DNA from: Prunella strophiata
Lineage: Eukaryota > Chordata > Aves > Passeriformes > Prunellidae
NCBI GenBank assembly: GCA_036583965.1
Contig: JAZBQD010000030.1
Location: 53,321,551 to 53,385,550, forward strand
Direction of reading: 5' to 3'
DNA: 64,000 nucleotides
Of the stretch, positions 36,736 through 49,400 are shown piece by piece. The first letter of the stretch is position 1; each line of letters starts with the position of its first letter. A program made the position numbers and the translations under genes. Under the pieces are notes generated by a model. The model was not told the origin of the DNA, ran no database searches, and saw nothing but the letters and a program-made list of their open reading frames with translations.

Positions 36736-39700
36736 AAGGCAGTGTGACATCCTGCAGCAACATACACTTCATAATTCTAAGACCTCACTCTGCACTTTCT
36801 GAACAGAATCTCTAAAACCTTTTTTAGTATCTTTGCATTTTCAGCACCATTGTTAAAATTCCCATCTAGCACGTAATCCATACCAGTGCCAGGGCTTCTT
36901 TTGTTCCAAAAATATCAGTTCCTTGATACTGTCCACTAACTCAGAGAGATACAGACTTTCCCCAATGCCTACCACTTTCTATTGGTTGCATATTCTTAAA
37001 AGGTATTTCCTGGTTTAGCAGTGACATGCACAAAGCAAATTTCAGGACCCCACAGAACCTCTCAATCTTGGACCTGCTTTTTGAAGAAGGTGATGAATTA
37101 CAGTACATCACCTCCAAATACATACTAAAATTATCAAACAAGCACTAAAATCTAATACCTCTGCATGTTTAGTGCAAAGAACCACAGCAAATGCTGGATA
37201 TTTAACTTAGTTTACCATCTTGTGATGGTAAACAGAGACTTCAGCTAACCTGCAACAAATTGCCACACAGAGTTTTTCACATACAACAGGAGCTTAGACA
37301 ACTGATGTAGGTGTAGACACCTGAATTAAGGAGTTTTGGGCACGCACAGCTAAATTAATGTGTTTTGATTTTGAACTGAATCCCACCCTTCTCGTTCCTT
37401 CATGACAACCTGGAACTGAGCCTTTTTTATTTTCTTCTTTATTTCCTTATATTTATTTTAGAATGTTGTTATCTCATACTGAGTTAATTGCCAAGATGGG
37501 CTAATCCTCAGAGGCAAAAGTGATCTCAGTAGTCCCTTGAAAGTTTTCAGTCTCATAGTGATGATGTGGTTTTTTCCTTTTAGTTAAACTGCTCATTCTC
37601 AACATGTTTTGAAGCATTTTAGTTCCTTACTTTTACCCTCAAGAGTAAAGCAGTGTTAATTTTACCCTTTTTCTTATCTACTCAGCCATGAAGTAGCATT
37701 GCAGACGTTGAGGCAAAGTCCTATTCTTTAAAAATTCAGTTCTTCTTTTGTACCACAGCATCAGATGTATTTCAGAAAAAGACATTTGTCGTTAAAAGAG
37801 AAGTTTGGCCTTCAGTCCATAAGGCCACCGAATTAGTACAGCTTTCTTCAACACAGTCTCACAATTCTTCAATTGTCAAACCATAATTTCCAAATTATCT
37901 CGTAAAACAACATGACTGAAGAAGGGTTAAATCTATGGCCATTTGATCTTCTTGATGCTGAAAACATCTTTTCAGTTTCTCATACCAAGCCTCAATCTTC
38001 TGTGTGAGAATCTACTAATAACCCATTAGACAGTGTACTTTTTCACCCATTAGACCTCCTTTTTTGTGCTGTTTGTTCCCATTAGTAAGACAAGAACAAA
38101 GAGTAGAGCTTTGTACTTGAAACTGCATGAAGTGTGCTGTGCAGCCACTCGTACTTTCCTGCAGATTTTGATCCCTGTGCCTTGAGACTGCCTTTATCCT
38201 CTTAACTCCCAAAAAAGTTATGTCTTCTGTATGGATGGGATATCTTGACCTAGACACCCCTGCTGAGCTACAAGATTGGAGATACCCTTTTGTGTTTGGG
38301 TTCCCTCAGCTCACAGGACTGAGCTCTTGGAAGGTTGGGATGTGTGGCTAAAATTCAAGTGGGACAAAGGATAAGTTGGGAATATGATAACATGGGTTGT
38401 GAGCAACACCTGGTTTTGCAGCTAGTGTCACTGTTGAGGGTTGGAGGTTTTGTGATCAACCTAAATATGTTGCAATACTGGGCTGCCATGCAATACAGCT
38501 GTGTGTAAAAGGCAAGCTGTCATCACCCAGATGAAAAGTAGACCCTGTTGTCCTACTGCATTTTCATAAAACAAGGTATAACACTAACTTTTCATTTTCA
38601 AGCAGATTGATTTGTCATGTACATTGAATATGCCATGTGCACAGGAAAAAATTTCAACACAAGGCCCTGTAAGATGCCACCTGTTTTGAGCTCTTTCACC
38701 TAAACTCTCTACCTCTGGAGAATAGACTTTGGCAACTTAACTTCTATTTTGGTCTTGGGCAAAAACTGGGTTTATTTATTATTCCTTAATCTTGCATTCC
38801 TCAGAAACAATGGGACTAGTGATTGGCGGAGTTTAATCCATAATTTCGTGTGTATATTTCAGTTGTGCAGTTCTGAAATTATATTTTAATTCTATGCCAT
38901 ATCCATCAAGTAATTCTGTAGTAAACTGCAGGTAAATCTCTATTGAGGGCTATTTCCATGAATCTCACTAACCCAAATATTTATCCAGCAAGTTCCTCTT
39001 GACTCCAATGTAGAAAACCTTTGTCCCAAGGAGACAAAGTACAAGTAGGAAAATGCATTTGAGGCAAACAAAATTATTTGATCATAATTATTAAATGATT
39101 GGTTAAATAGACATATTTGACCATTTGTTCTTCATTTCAGTTTTACTATCTCCATAGTCATAAAAGAAAAGTTGCCAGTGTCGTCATCTAACCTTCCTTG
39201 TTACATTGACAAAAATGGTGATTCTGAGGCTTCAGTTGGGTCCACACTTGATACCAAACTTGTGCAATTTATAAGAAGTTTGTCCAAAAGGGAAAATTTA
39301 CTTCATAATTACAAGCGCTTTAAAATCCCCTTACCTTTATGATTACAAAATAGGTTCTACATTCCCTATAGAAATGGATGCTAATTAGGAGAACTTTTAA
39401 CCTCCCAATTACACAGAATCAAAGTTTACAGGCTTGCTGGAGGAAACATGCCCACGTGAGAGGGCACTGATTAACATAAACTCTCTGTCAAGCATTTTTA
39501 ATCTTTTATTCATTATTTGCAGGACTCTGCTAAATCAGATCTTAGAATTTTCACTTCATTTTCCAGGGGAAAAAGCAGACTTATTATCTGCATTTCTCAC
39601 TGAAATTGAGAATAGTACTGATTTTTTCTCACTTGAGTCATAACATTCTTTGAAGATTAAAAAACTAATGAAATTCTGATTGCTAGTATTTATACATGCC

Positions 39701-42700
39701 TACAAGTGAATCTCATCACAAGTATTTTTCACAGATTTAAGGTTAAAATGAATAATTCAAAGGAAACAATCATGACTTCTTACACTCCAGCCATGGTGCC
39801 TGGGGGAAGAAAGGGACTGATCCTTGTGTTCTGCCCATTCTTCTTCTTTCCTTCTTCTGTGCTGGAAAAAACTGGTTGCTGTTCTTTCTCTTTAAATCAC
39901 CCCCTGCTCATTTTATGTTATTTGCACTTACTTGTCTCTTTTTACCCTTCATCCAGACCTACTGCTGTAACACTTCTCAGGCAACATGAAATTGTGAAAA
40001 ATGGATTCATGCTGTTTCACACCCTTCAGCATAGTTTTTAAACAAGAGAATATCAAAACAAAAGCTCTTTTTCAAGTGAAAAAAAGCTGAGTAAACTAAT
40101 TACATTTCTTTCTTATCTTTTTATTGTTTGTGCAGGTTCTTTCTCCTCTCCTAACTCCCTCTCTTGAACTTCTCCTTTCTATCTATAATAACTTATATTT
40201 AAAACCTAGGAAGACAAATTGCCCAAACTGTTGGGCTTGTTCATGGGAACGACTTTGCCAAAATAAACTATTTTTCAGCCTTTTCAGAATATAAATTATT
40301 CATGCCCCATTTCAAGGCCTGGCCAAAATCCAGCAGGATGTTTATAAAAAAGTAGTCAGACAGATCCTCTCCTCTAAGTAAATGCCAGTAAAAGAGAAAA
40401 AGAGAAGTAAAAGAGACATTTGAAAAAAGGTACCTCCAGAAGCCTCTCTATCACCCTGCCTGAGATGATTTTCTTATGCCATCCCCTTCCCAGAGACTTA
40501 TGGACAGAAGACCTTCCCTTTCCAAACACTTGAAGGTGGAAATACTGAAAAATCCACTCTTACTCCATGATGATGTATTGGGTTTATCATGGTACAGTGA
40601 TAAACTGTGGCAGACACAAGCTCTTTGTCATAGTCCATGGCTATGTTGTAATATTTTCAATCTATTCTTAGGCTTTCCTTGTGCTACTGACACATTTTAT
40701 TATAAACTCTTCATTTTTAAAGATTTATACTGCAGTTTTGGCCTGTATCATGGTGAGTGACACATGGTTCCAGGCTCTAACCTGAGGCAAGTTCATGCTC
40801 TATGAAGGAATTTATACTCCAAGTCAAAGTATTTCAGTTGTAAATTCTGCCTCAGCATCCTTCAGGCACCACATCAACACACAACTGTGCTCTCACCACC
40901 GTCCTCTGATTTCTTTGTACTGAAACCTTTGGAACAGAGTAGAGAGATGTGACAAGCAACAGCTTCTCATAAGGAAATAGCTGATCCTGTTGCATGGAGT
41001 GAAATCTGTGCATCCTGCTGTCCTTTCTTGGGGGATTTTTCTGGCAAAATTAAAACCTCTTATAAATTGCACAGGTTTGGCATCAAGGAAAAAATATATA
41101 GAAATTTGGCTTTCCTGCTGCTTCTCTGAGTGCTGACTGATTAGTTTTTCCTGTGGTGGTGAAAATAATGTGTAGAAACTGGCTAAACTTTCTCGGGGGA
41201 AATCCCTGAGCTGTTGAAAGAATCAAAGGGAACCCTTCCACAATCAAGAAAGAAAGCCATGAGCTCTGCAAGCTCTTTCCAAAGGTAAAAGGAAAGCATC
41301 CCAGTGCTCACCAGAGAAAGGATATTGTTGTGAGGATGCTCACAATAGCTTTGACCAACCTCATTGCAGTCAGTGACCAAACCACACTGAAACCTTCTGT
41401 TGTGGCTGACAAAGACATTAAGGGCTGAGGAATAAGTAACCCGGATCTGTCTTTGCAAAGAGCACAGGCATTAGATAGGGTCCCTGTCCCATCTCCCAGC
41501 ATCTGAGATGAAGCACTTTTTCTCTGAGCATCCTCAGCAGGCAGAGTCCCTCCACTCACAAGCACTTGAAGCTTTCTGCAAACACGTGAAAGATGGCACA
41601 GACAAAACTAAAGAAAGGGCAAAAGAGCATGCTGTGTAAACTGCAATTGTATCCTGGTCCTTTGAGAGGGCTTAGCAAAACTCCATCTCATTCCTTTTAC
41701 CTCTAGCTTACTGATGTCCATGAGGCAGTGGTCCATGGGTTGTTTTGTGTTTTCCCTTCACTCATAGTTTTGATCAGTTGTAGCAACTACCCACATCCCT
41801 CTAAAAGCTGACTGGGACTCTAAGAATCCTCTTCCCTGCTCCGGCATGAAAACACCATCTTTAGAACACTTCTGTGATTCATAGCTTTTAATTTAAAGTT
41901 TATATAGCTCTTGTCCAGTGATCTGCACCCTCCTCAATACCTCTCAGATCACAGAGAAGGTCTGAAGCCAGGAATCTTTCCCACAGAATAAAAAACTTTC
42001 TCTCTGTTCTTCTGGGCATCTGTAACACGTCTGAAATATAACAATGACTAGAGAGATTCTGAGTACAGAGCCCAAGCTGAAAAACCTCTTTACAGGAGTT
42101 CTCTTCCCTTTCAATCATGTGGGGAAGTGCCACAGTGCTTGTAAAGCAAATATTCAATTTGCATTGCCATCCACAATGCCAGTAATTAACTCACTGGCTA
42201 ATTTGTTTTTAGCTGCAACTAATGGATTCAAGATGAAACATGTTCTTGTTTTATAATGAGCTGGTCTTTGGTATACTTCTTTCTTGCACAGAATCTGAAT
42301 AATTTTACACAAATGCCCATATTTATAAATTACTTAAAGGGCAAAAATAAAACGTTGCATGCAGAGATAGTTCCACCTTTCACAAAATCTGACGTGTTTC
42401 TACTGCAGCTCAGTTTTCAACTTATACTAATTATTGAAAGCTATGGATCCTCTTTTCCTGTTCCAGTAGAAAATTCTGAATGGCTTTGAAACACAGAAAA
42501 TAATGAAAGGTAATTCAGTTGCCACGAACAACCCAGAAGTTGTCTCCTTTCATTAAACAGAAAAAGTGGGTAGTAATATGAATTTTAGAGGTCAGTAATA
42601 CTCATGGTCAGGAAGGGGCAAGACCTTCTGAACTTACAGGAGGAGGCTCTTAATCCCACTATTCACAGGATGACATTTACTGGAGCATTTATTTCCTCCT

Positions 42701-43458
42701 CTTTCCTATACACCCCTAAGATAATTTTACAAACAGCCACATAAATTTGAGCTGTATCAGCAACGTCCCTTCAGAAGGAATCCAAGGGAGGGCTGAGTGA
42801 GTCCAACCAGAATGATTCCCAGCAGTGTATGGATCCAGTGGTTCAGATGTGCTGAGAAAACACAAAGAACAATTACACTGTGCCAGAGTCTCACATCCCA
42901 TTGCAAGTCAGCCATGAGATGTTTTCTCTTTAAATGCCACTTGTGCCTTACAAATTAATTAACAGAGGAATTTGCTTGCACTTCAGTTGTTCTCTTCTTT
43001 ACGTAAGTGACCTTAGAGGGTTGCATAACCCAGCACAACACTGTGATTCACTGCAATGCTCTACCATATTTAGTCTTATTAGCAGCTATTTGAGAAATGC
43101 TGCTGCTCACTCTGGAGAGACATCATTTATAGTGCTATATAAAGGTCTCTATATTTTTCCCTCATGAAAAGGATTACTGCAGCATTCTTATCTGTAATGC
43201 AATCCAGAATAGGAAAGACTCATTGATTTTTGAGGAGGCGTTTTCAATATGGTGACCTGTTCCATACTTTCATTTGAAGTGTAATTATAGAACAAAAGAC
43301 TAGGATGGGAAGTGCATGTTGTAGAGGAAAAAATCAAATGCACATTTTTTTCTTGACATTTACTGAGAAAGGAACCTTGCCTGTTTTCTAAATGTTAATG
43401 AACAGCACACACAAGAAGAACCAGGGCATTTCTTCCCAGAGTTAAATACCTACCACAC
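36736..43458. other. Long stretch of unique non-coding sequence
   Basis: About 6.7 kb with no recognised gene or element. A strong pyrimidine tract ending in TTTGTGCAG lies at about 40115-40136, without a convincing exon after it. Frames of up to 111 codons (39706-40041) carry no recognisable domain. Confidence 0.5.
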
Positions 43459-44110
43459 TTACACCAATTGCAGTGACAGCATTCTGAAAAATAGGGTGAG
43501 GGCTGAATTTTTGCTGCTAATGTTAGCTCTTTTACTGGAGAGGAACAACCAGAAGACAGATCTGCACTGCATGAGCATTTTAACATCAAAGTCGAGGAAT
43601 AAATCCGTTGTCACTTCATCCTCCTGCACTATGACTGTCACTTTCTGGATTTTGACAGAGCTAGTCCGAGTCTTGTTGGTGAAGTGGAAGAGGAAAAGAA
43701 AACTTGGTGCTAGTGTTAGTCTGTTTGCCAGAAAACCCATAATTTTTGCAGCTTTAATCTGTGCATTCTATAATTCCTTCTGTCTCCCAAAACTTGAGAC
43801 AATTCATCAGATTTGACAATCTACCAATTTTACCAGGAAATTATTTTTCTTGGAAAAAATAAACCTTTGATTCTGGTTAATCTTGATCTTTTGTTTATGG
43901 GGGGTGTCCATTCCCTGCCCCATCAGAGCAAACCTCAACAACGCCTCACAGACTTTATCAGAAACAATATAATTTTCAAGCTGTGAAACATTAGGAAAAT
44001 CCTCAGAAGTGAAGAGCAAATTCCATATATGGCATCTTCTACCAAAACTAATATTCAAGGGCATTTCCAGGAAGAAGCCAGCATCCTTCGGATATTTGGA
44101 TCTTTATAAC
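43459..44110 (-). other. Two unexplained open frames with relatively high CpG
   Basis: Read on the minus strand, one frame runs from about 44110 to 43807 after a stop. Its residues include SKYPKDAGFFLEMPLNISFG and FPNVSQLENYIVSDKVCEAL. A second frame, about 43760 to 43459, includes SSVKIQKVTVIVQEDEVTTD. The block holds more CpG pairs than its surroundings, about five in 600 bases. The first frame reads more like a protein than most frames here, and AG|GTTTAT near 43866 could be a weak donor. No family was recognised and no convincing acceptor was found. It may be a decayed exon, a pseudogene or viral fragment, or chance. Confidence 0.2.
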
Positions 44111-45794
44111 TTTTTCCTTTTTCCATGGAGAAAAAAGAAAATGATGTGCCTATATTGCACATGTATCTATATGGGATTCTTTTAAAATAAGTATTTTTAT
44201 TCTTTATGATCAAGTTATGCCTTTTCTTCTACTATATAAGATGCACATAAAACCTAAAAAGCCACCGGAATTGCTTGGTAGTTTTATGAATCTTTTAAAA
44301 TGTAATATTTGTACTTCAAAATTATTAATTTTTTTGTATTATTTCCAGTGTCACTATTGTTTGTCTGAGATTTGTGGAAGAAAAAGAAAGAAGCTAAAAG
44401 AAAGGGGATTTTTTTTTTTTTTTTTTTTTTAATATGGGGTAGGGGATAAAAGAGGTGGATCAGTTCCTAACCATTTAAACTTTGGATTCATGTGCAGTAA
44501 AGACTTCAACAGTAATGTCAATACCATGAAGAACAATGATGCCACTGTGTAATATGATAGAGAGATGTCAAATACTGCTGAGGACACACAAACAAATATA
44601 TCTTGCCTTTTTTAGCCCCTCCATCTTCAGGGGGAATATGCTTCTGAAAAACAGATATTCTCAAATCAGCAGGGCAACACGGTTGTCACTGTCCTGATCA
44701 CAGCTTTGCAGCCACCTCCACTGCAGCTATCACTCAGGAGATGTTGCCACGTGTTTCCACCCATCAGACAACTACCAGATCTCATCTTCAGAGTGTCAGG
44801 AGCTTCCTGCAGTCAGAAGATTACAGTGTGATAGCAGGTCTAGATGAGTCAGCCCGGGGGCTAGAGAGATGACAGATAGGATGGAACAGTGCTCAATCAC
44901 GACCTTTCAGAGCAGAGTCCTGTGAAGGAACTTGCATTTGAACATGTTGAACCCAACAACCCCCACCACCACAGTTTCCTTGTGTTGTCTGTCTGAAGTG
45001 GAAACAGGAACACCAGGGAATCAAGAAAACAGGACTGGACACCAGGAAATATTTTATTACTCAGAAGGTATCGCAGAGCTGGAAGAAATCCCTGGAGCAG
45101 GTGTACAAACTCCACCCTTGAAGGTTTTTGGGATATTTCTGGATGAAGCCAGAAGTGCTAATTCTGAATTGGTGTCAGTCCTTTTTTGAGTGGAAGGCAG
45201 GGCTATAGGACCTCCTGAGGTCATTTCCATTTTAAAGCTTTTGTGAAATGCACCTTAGGTCTCCTGAAAGTAGCCAACATCTCTTTTTACACTAATTTAT
45301 AATGGAATTGAATCTAGTCCAAGCACTGATCACATGTTGCCCAGCCAAACCTCACAACACTGGGCTAATGCTTTCAGGTAAAGATCAGGGATTACAGTTC
45401 TGATGACTGCTGTGATTTCAGTGATGAACTTTTCTTTTCCCAGTTCTGTGACTACTTAGCCAGAATTTACAACTGCTTTCTTCTTGCTGCAGGTCTGCTG
45501 GTTTAGCAAAAACTTCTGTTGAGTTTCACTGGTAATTCAGTCCCCTATCCCACTGTCCCCGAGACCTGCATATCAGACAGAGCACTCTATAAAGACAATG
45601 GAAAAGAAAATGACTGTGGGGTAGTGAAGAAAAGGTAGCTACAATAGCAAGTTGTAAACATACACATTTAAGCAGAGTAGAAGGAGTAGTTAGTGTCTGT
45701 TTGTCACACTGAGAGAGATGGAGCCCTGCAGAAACCTGCTGTGACCCCACTGATTATGTTTTTTTTTGTGGACTGATAATAAACTGAAAGTACC
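44111..45794. other. Unique non-coding sequence
   Basis: No gene or element recognised. A T22 run lies at 44409-44430. Confidence 0.5.
44409..44430. repeat. Poly-T homopolymer (22 bases)
   Basis: 22 uninterrupted T, followed by AATATGGGG. No retroelement could be matched on the right-hand side, which is where the body of a minus-strand insertion would lie. Confidence 0.9.
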
Positions 45795-46450
45795 TATAAA
45801 TTTGCAGATAGCATGAAGGAGAAAAGTGTGTAAGCACTCTTTAGGACATGCTTAAAACTAAAATTAATCTGGATAAACTGAAGAAAAAAACCCAAAACCC
45901 AAAGCATGAAATCTGAAGGGTAGAATTCTGCCAAGAGAAGAGCAAAGTAGTCCACTAAGGAGACACTGAATGAATGACTCTAAAATGGGAAATGGTGTAG
46001 CAGAGAGAAGTACTACAGAGCATAATGGACAAGTAAGAAAATAAGAGCCAACTATGTGAACCTGCAGGGTAGAAAAGACAGCTCTATATTTCTATTAACA
46101 GGGGAGTTATGCATAAGACACAGGAAGCAATTATTCTGCTTTATTTGTAATGGAGTAAGCCACAGCTGGAATAGTGGGTCCAGTTGTGATCCTTGCACAC
46201 TGAAGAAATGTAAAATTATTGGAGTCTACAAGAGGGATAAGAAACTTAGAAAATATTATTTAGGAGGAAAAAGTTTGGTTTGTTGTAGGAATTTTTGGTT
46301 ACGAAAAGGATTGCTGTAGATGATGATTCACTTTATTGTTTGTGATGTCTTCACCAAACAGCTACTGAAAAAATTTAAGATCTGATTCCTCCCCAGAACA
46401 GAGGGGTGGACTGCATGATATTTTTGATGTCCTCCTCTACTCTTCCAGGA
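45795..46450 (+). mobile_element. Ancient CR1-type LINE, 3' part
   Basis: The order of matches follows the end of an old CR1 ORF2 and its 3' UTR. 'aaatttgcagatagcatgaa' is the conserved FADD-type region at nucleotide level. 'ttaacaggggagttatgcat', 'gacacaggaagcaattattc' and 'ccacagctggaatagtgg' follow. The terminal 'gaggggtggactgcatgata' and 'gtcctcctctactctt' equal the 'ggttggactagatgacctcc' tail. An 87-codon frame (46056-46319) is a leftover of the reverse-transcriptase C-terminus. Part of the segment between about 46320 and 46400 is missing or eroded. Confidence 0.78.
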
Positions 46451-49400
46451 CACCATGAGTCAGATGCAACTGCATTGTGTTCTAAGGAGTTATCTTGCTA
46501 ATCCTCTTGGAAATCCCTTAGCCAGTTTTGTGGATAATTGTGTGAGAGCAGTGTGAATGAAGCAATTAAAACTGAGGACCAGAGGGCAAAGAAATACTGC
46601 CAGAAACTCCTGCTCAGATCAGTGTTACTGGCTATATTTAAATCCAACTTCATCTGACACCTTGCACCAGTATCCTGCGTCATCCCAGGACATATATGTA
46701 TTTCTGGGAATTGTTTCATTCAGGCTCTCCAACTCCCTTCTCCTCACACAACCAGCACATTCTGCCACACACACTCTGATATCCCCCCTGCAGAATTCTT
46801 TTGCAGCACCTAAAGTGGCCTCAGAAAATTGGCATGCTGTAGGCAAAAGGTTTTCACCTTTCTGAATAAGACTTTATTGCTGGGTAGCCATGGGAACGTG
46901 GCTTCCTTCAGCTCCAAGTCTGTATAAATGTACATCTCATTGTTCTAGTTCATGAGCAATGAGTTATGGTTTGAGAGGCAGCACAGAGGGTGAGAAACCT
47001 CAGGGAAAAGCTCTTTACAGAAAAGATGCAATCTTCATACTTGCACAAATCTCATTACTGTGTTTTTTTTCACCAACTCAGCGATTTTATTATATTTTAT
47101 ATTTTCAGTACTTGCCTTAAAATTTCCCCACCCCATGAGAAAGAAAAGCATTATATCTCTCTGCAGATTGGGATGTGGGTTGGAAAACTGAGAAATGTCC
47201 AAGACTGAGATAATGATAGCAAGTCTCTCCACCTGCAATGCTCTGCCAGCAAGTCCTACCCTTCCAGGTACTACTGGTGATATACATCACTTCCACTGCA
47301 CTGTGTAATTCTGATCCCATGTTAAACTTATTTCATGACATATTCTGTACAGTCTGCAAACCCAAAAACTGATCTGTGAGAAAGTGTCATTGGCTAATGG
47401 CTGTCCCAGTGAAAAATAGAGAATAGCATCATCTATTGGCTGCTCCAGGTGTTGGAATCCTACACCCCTTTATACCTATCCCTGTGATATAATTCTGATT
47501 TGCTATTACCCAAAATGGAGCCCTTTTCTCTGAGTATCCCCCTGCATGAACTATTCTATGACATTTCCTGAATAAGTTGGACCTTCACTGGGGAGACCAG
47601 ACTGACTTCACATTGTGATGTGCAGAATTTTTGAAGTGTCACTTTGCCTGTTTTTGATTTTGTGGTTCTGCTCCTGGGAACAGTTTGGTGAGTGTTGTAC
47701 TGGTAGTAGGCATACATATAGGTAATAAATAAGGATTGTAGTTGCTACTTACAAGCTACAGTTTCATAGTAGCCTGTGATATTTAAATATATACTAGCTG
47801 GTACTGTTAATTACTGCTACTATTGGAAGATATATACATACACATATTTTTCTGGCACAACCTTTGAATAACTTCATATGTACATATGCCTTATTAGGAG
47901 CAAGTATACTTATAATAATAATAATTTACAGCAATCTGTGATAAAGATATTTAGAAAATGAATCTCACATTTCCTTGTATGTTACAAAATCATAACCCAG
48001 TGTCACAGTAACCCTTTAAGTCACGACTGTTGCCAAGAAGGAGGTCTACAGAAATTACTATCAATACCAACAGGCTTATAATTTTGACCTTTCTTGCTTT
48101 ATTTTCTATCACGCATTAGAAAACTATGAATGACAGCAGTGGAAAAAGTAAAGCATCATAAGAATACAGAGTACAGCCTGGTTACTGTCCCTGCTGGTGG
48201 CTGCAACTCTCCTGAGGAGTGTGACCATTTGATGCAGTGTAGACATTACAGAACTGGCTCCCAAGGCAGAATTTGAGGGAAAAAATACAAGAAGAAATGT
48301 AAGTTGAGGAGTGGAGAGAATTTTTATGGAAAGTCTAGCAGTTCTGTTAAAGAGCAGCCAAATATTATAGTTTCAAAACAGGCAGCAGCAGAGGAGAGGA
48401 AACTGAGGCAAACATGAGAGATGGGAGAAAGCAGAAATTGAATAGCAACCACTCAAAGGCACATGAGTGGGGAGAAAAAGGACCTTCAGACTAAAGTACC
48501 AAAAAGTAGGGTGGGCTACTGTGATCACAGGCAGGAGGATCATTGCTTGTAGGGGAACTGGGAAAATGCTATCCTTCAGCCCTCCTCTTCCCATCCTCAT
48601 TCTAGCCTGGGAACACATAAAAAAAGTCTGAACCTCTAGGCCAGTGACTCATTTCATTGCACACAGCAATGCTGGTCATTTACTGGAAAGATCTGTCCTT
48701 CTGGATCTCCACATCTATCTGCAGTGGAGATTTCCATCAATATTACAGAACATGACACATAAGAACCTTGTACATCTCTAGAGCTGATGTCAAATAGCTG
48801 ATTTCATCACTGTTAGATACACACAGAAACTAGCTGTTCCATCAATAGGGAGCAGCTTTTCTTCCTGGACACTTTGGCTTCTTTCCCTGTCTGTAGTGAC
48901 ATATTTGCACATGCTGGTTTTGATATAGTTTGGCAAATAGATAATTGGAATTCAGCATTTGTGCCCATTTGTTCAGAATCACTGTCTCACCAACAATGCA
49001 GAGTAAGGGCTTGCAAAAATTAAGGAAGTTTGTAAAACAGGCTTTTATTTCCAAGTTCTTCTGTCTGGATGAGAGGAGTCTAAGTGTACCCAACTCCACT
49101 CAGTCATGTATTCTGGTTCCAGCAGCACTATAGCCCTGTCTACTATAGTCCCAGGCTTTCCTTCTTTTCAGTGGCTAGTCCCAGTGTAACTTCAAGGTGA
49201 ACCAGTGACTTCACAGCCCATGACATGCAGGAAGCTCACTCTTCTTGCCATCACAAAGGCAGTGATAGACTTTTCAGTCACACAGATCTCCTTTCATTGA
49301 TAAGGCCTCATTTAATTCCCACTGACCTAATGCATAACCTATGCAGTTCCTGCAGCCCAGGCTAGTCCAGACAGAATGATATTTCACTATGCTTTAAATG

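Noticed and set aside
47910..47924. AAT-type microsatellite
   Set aside because: Only about five units, too short to be notable.
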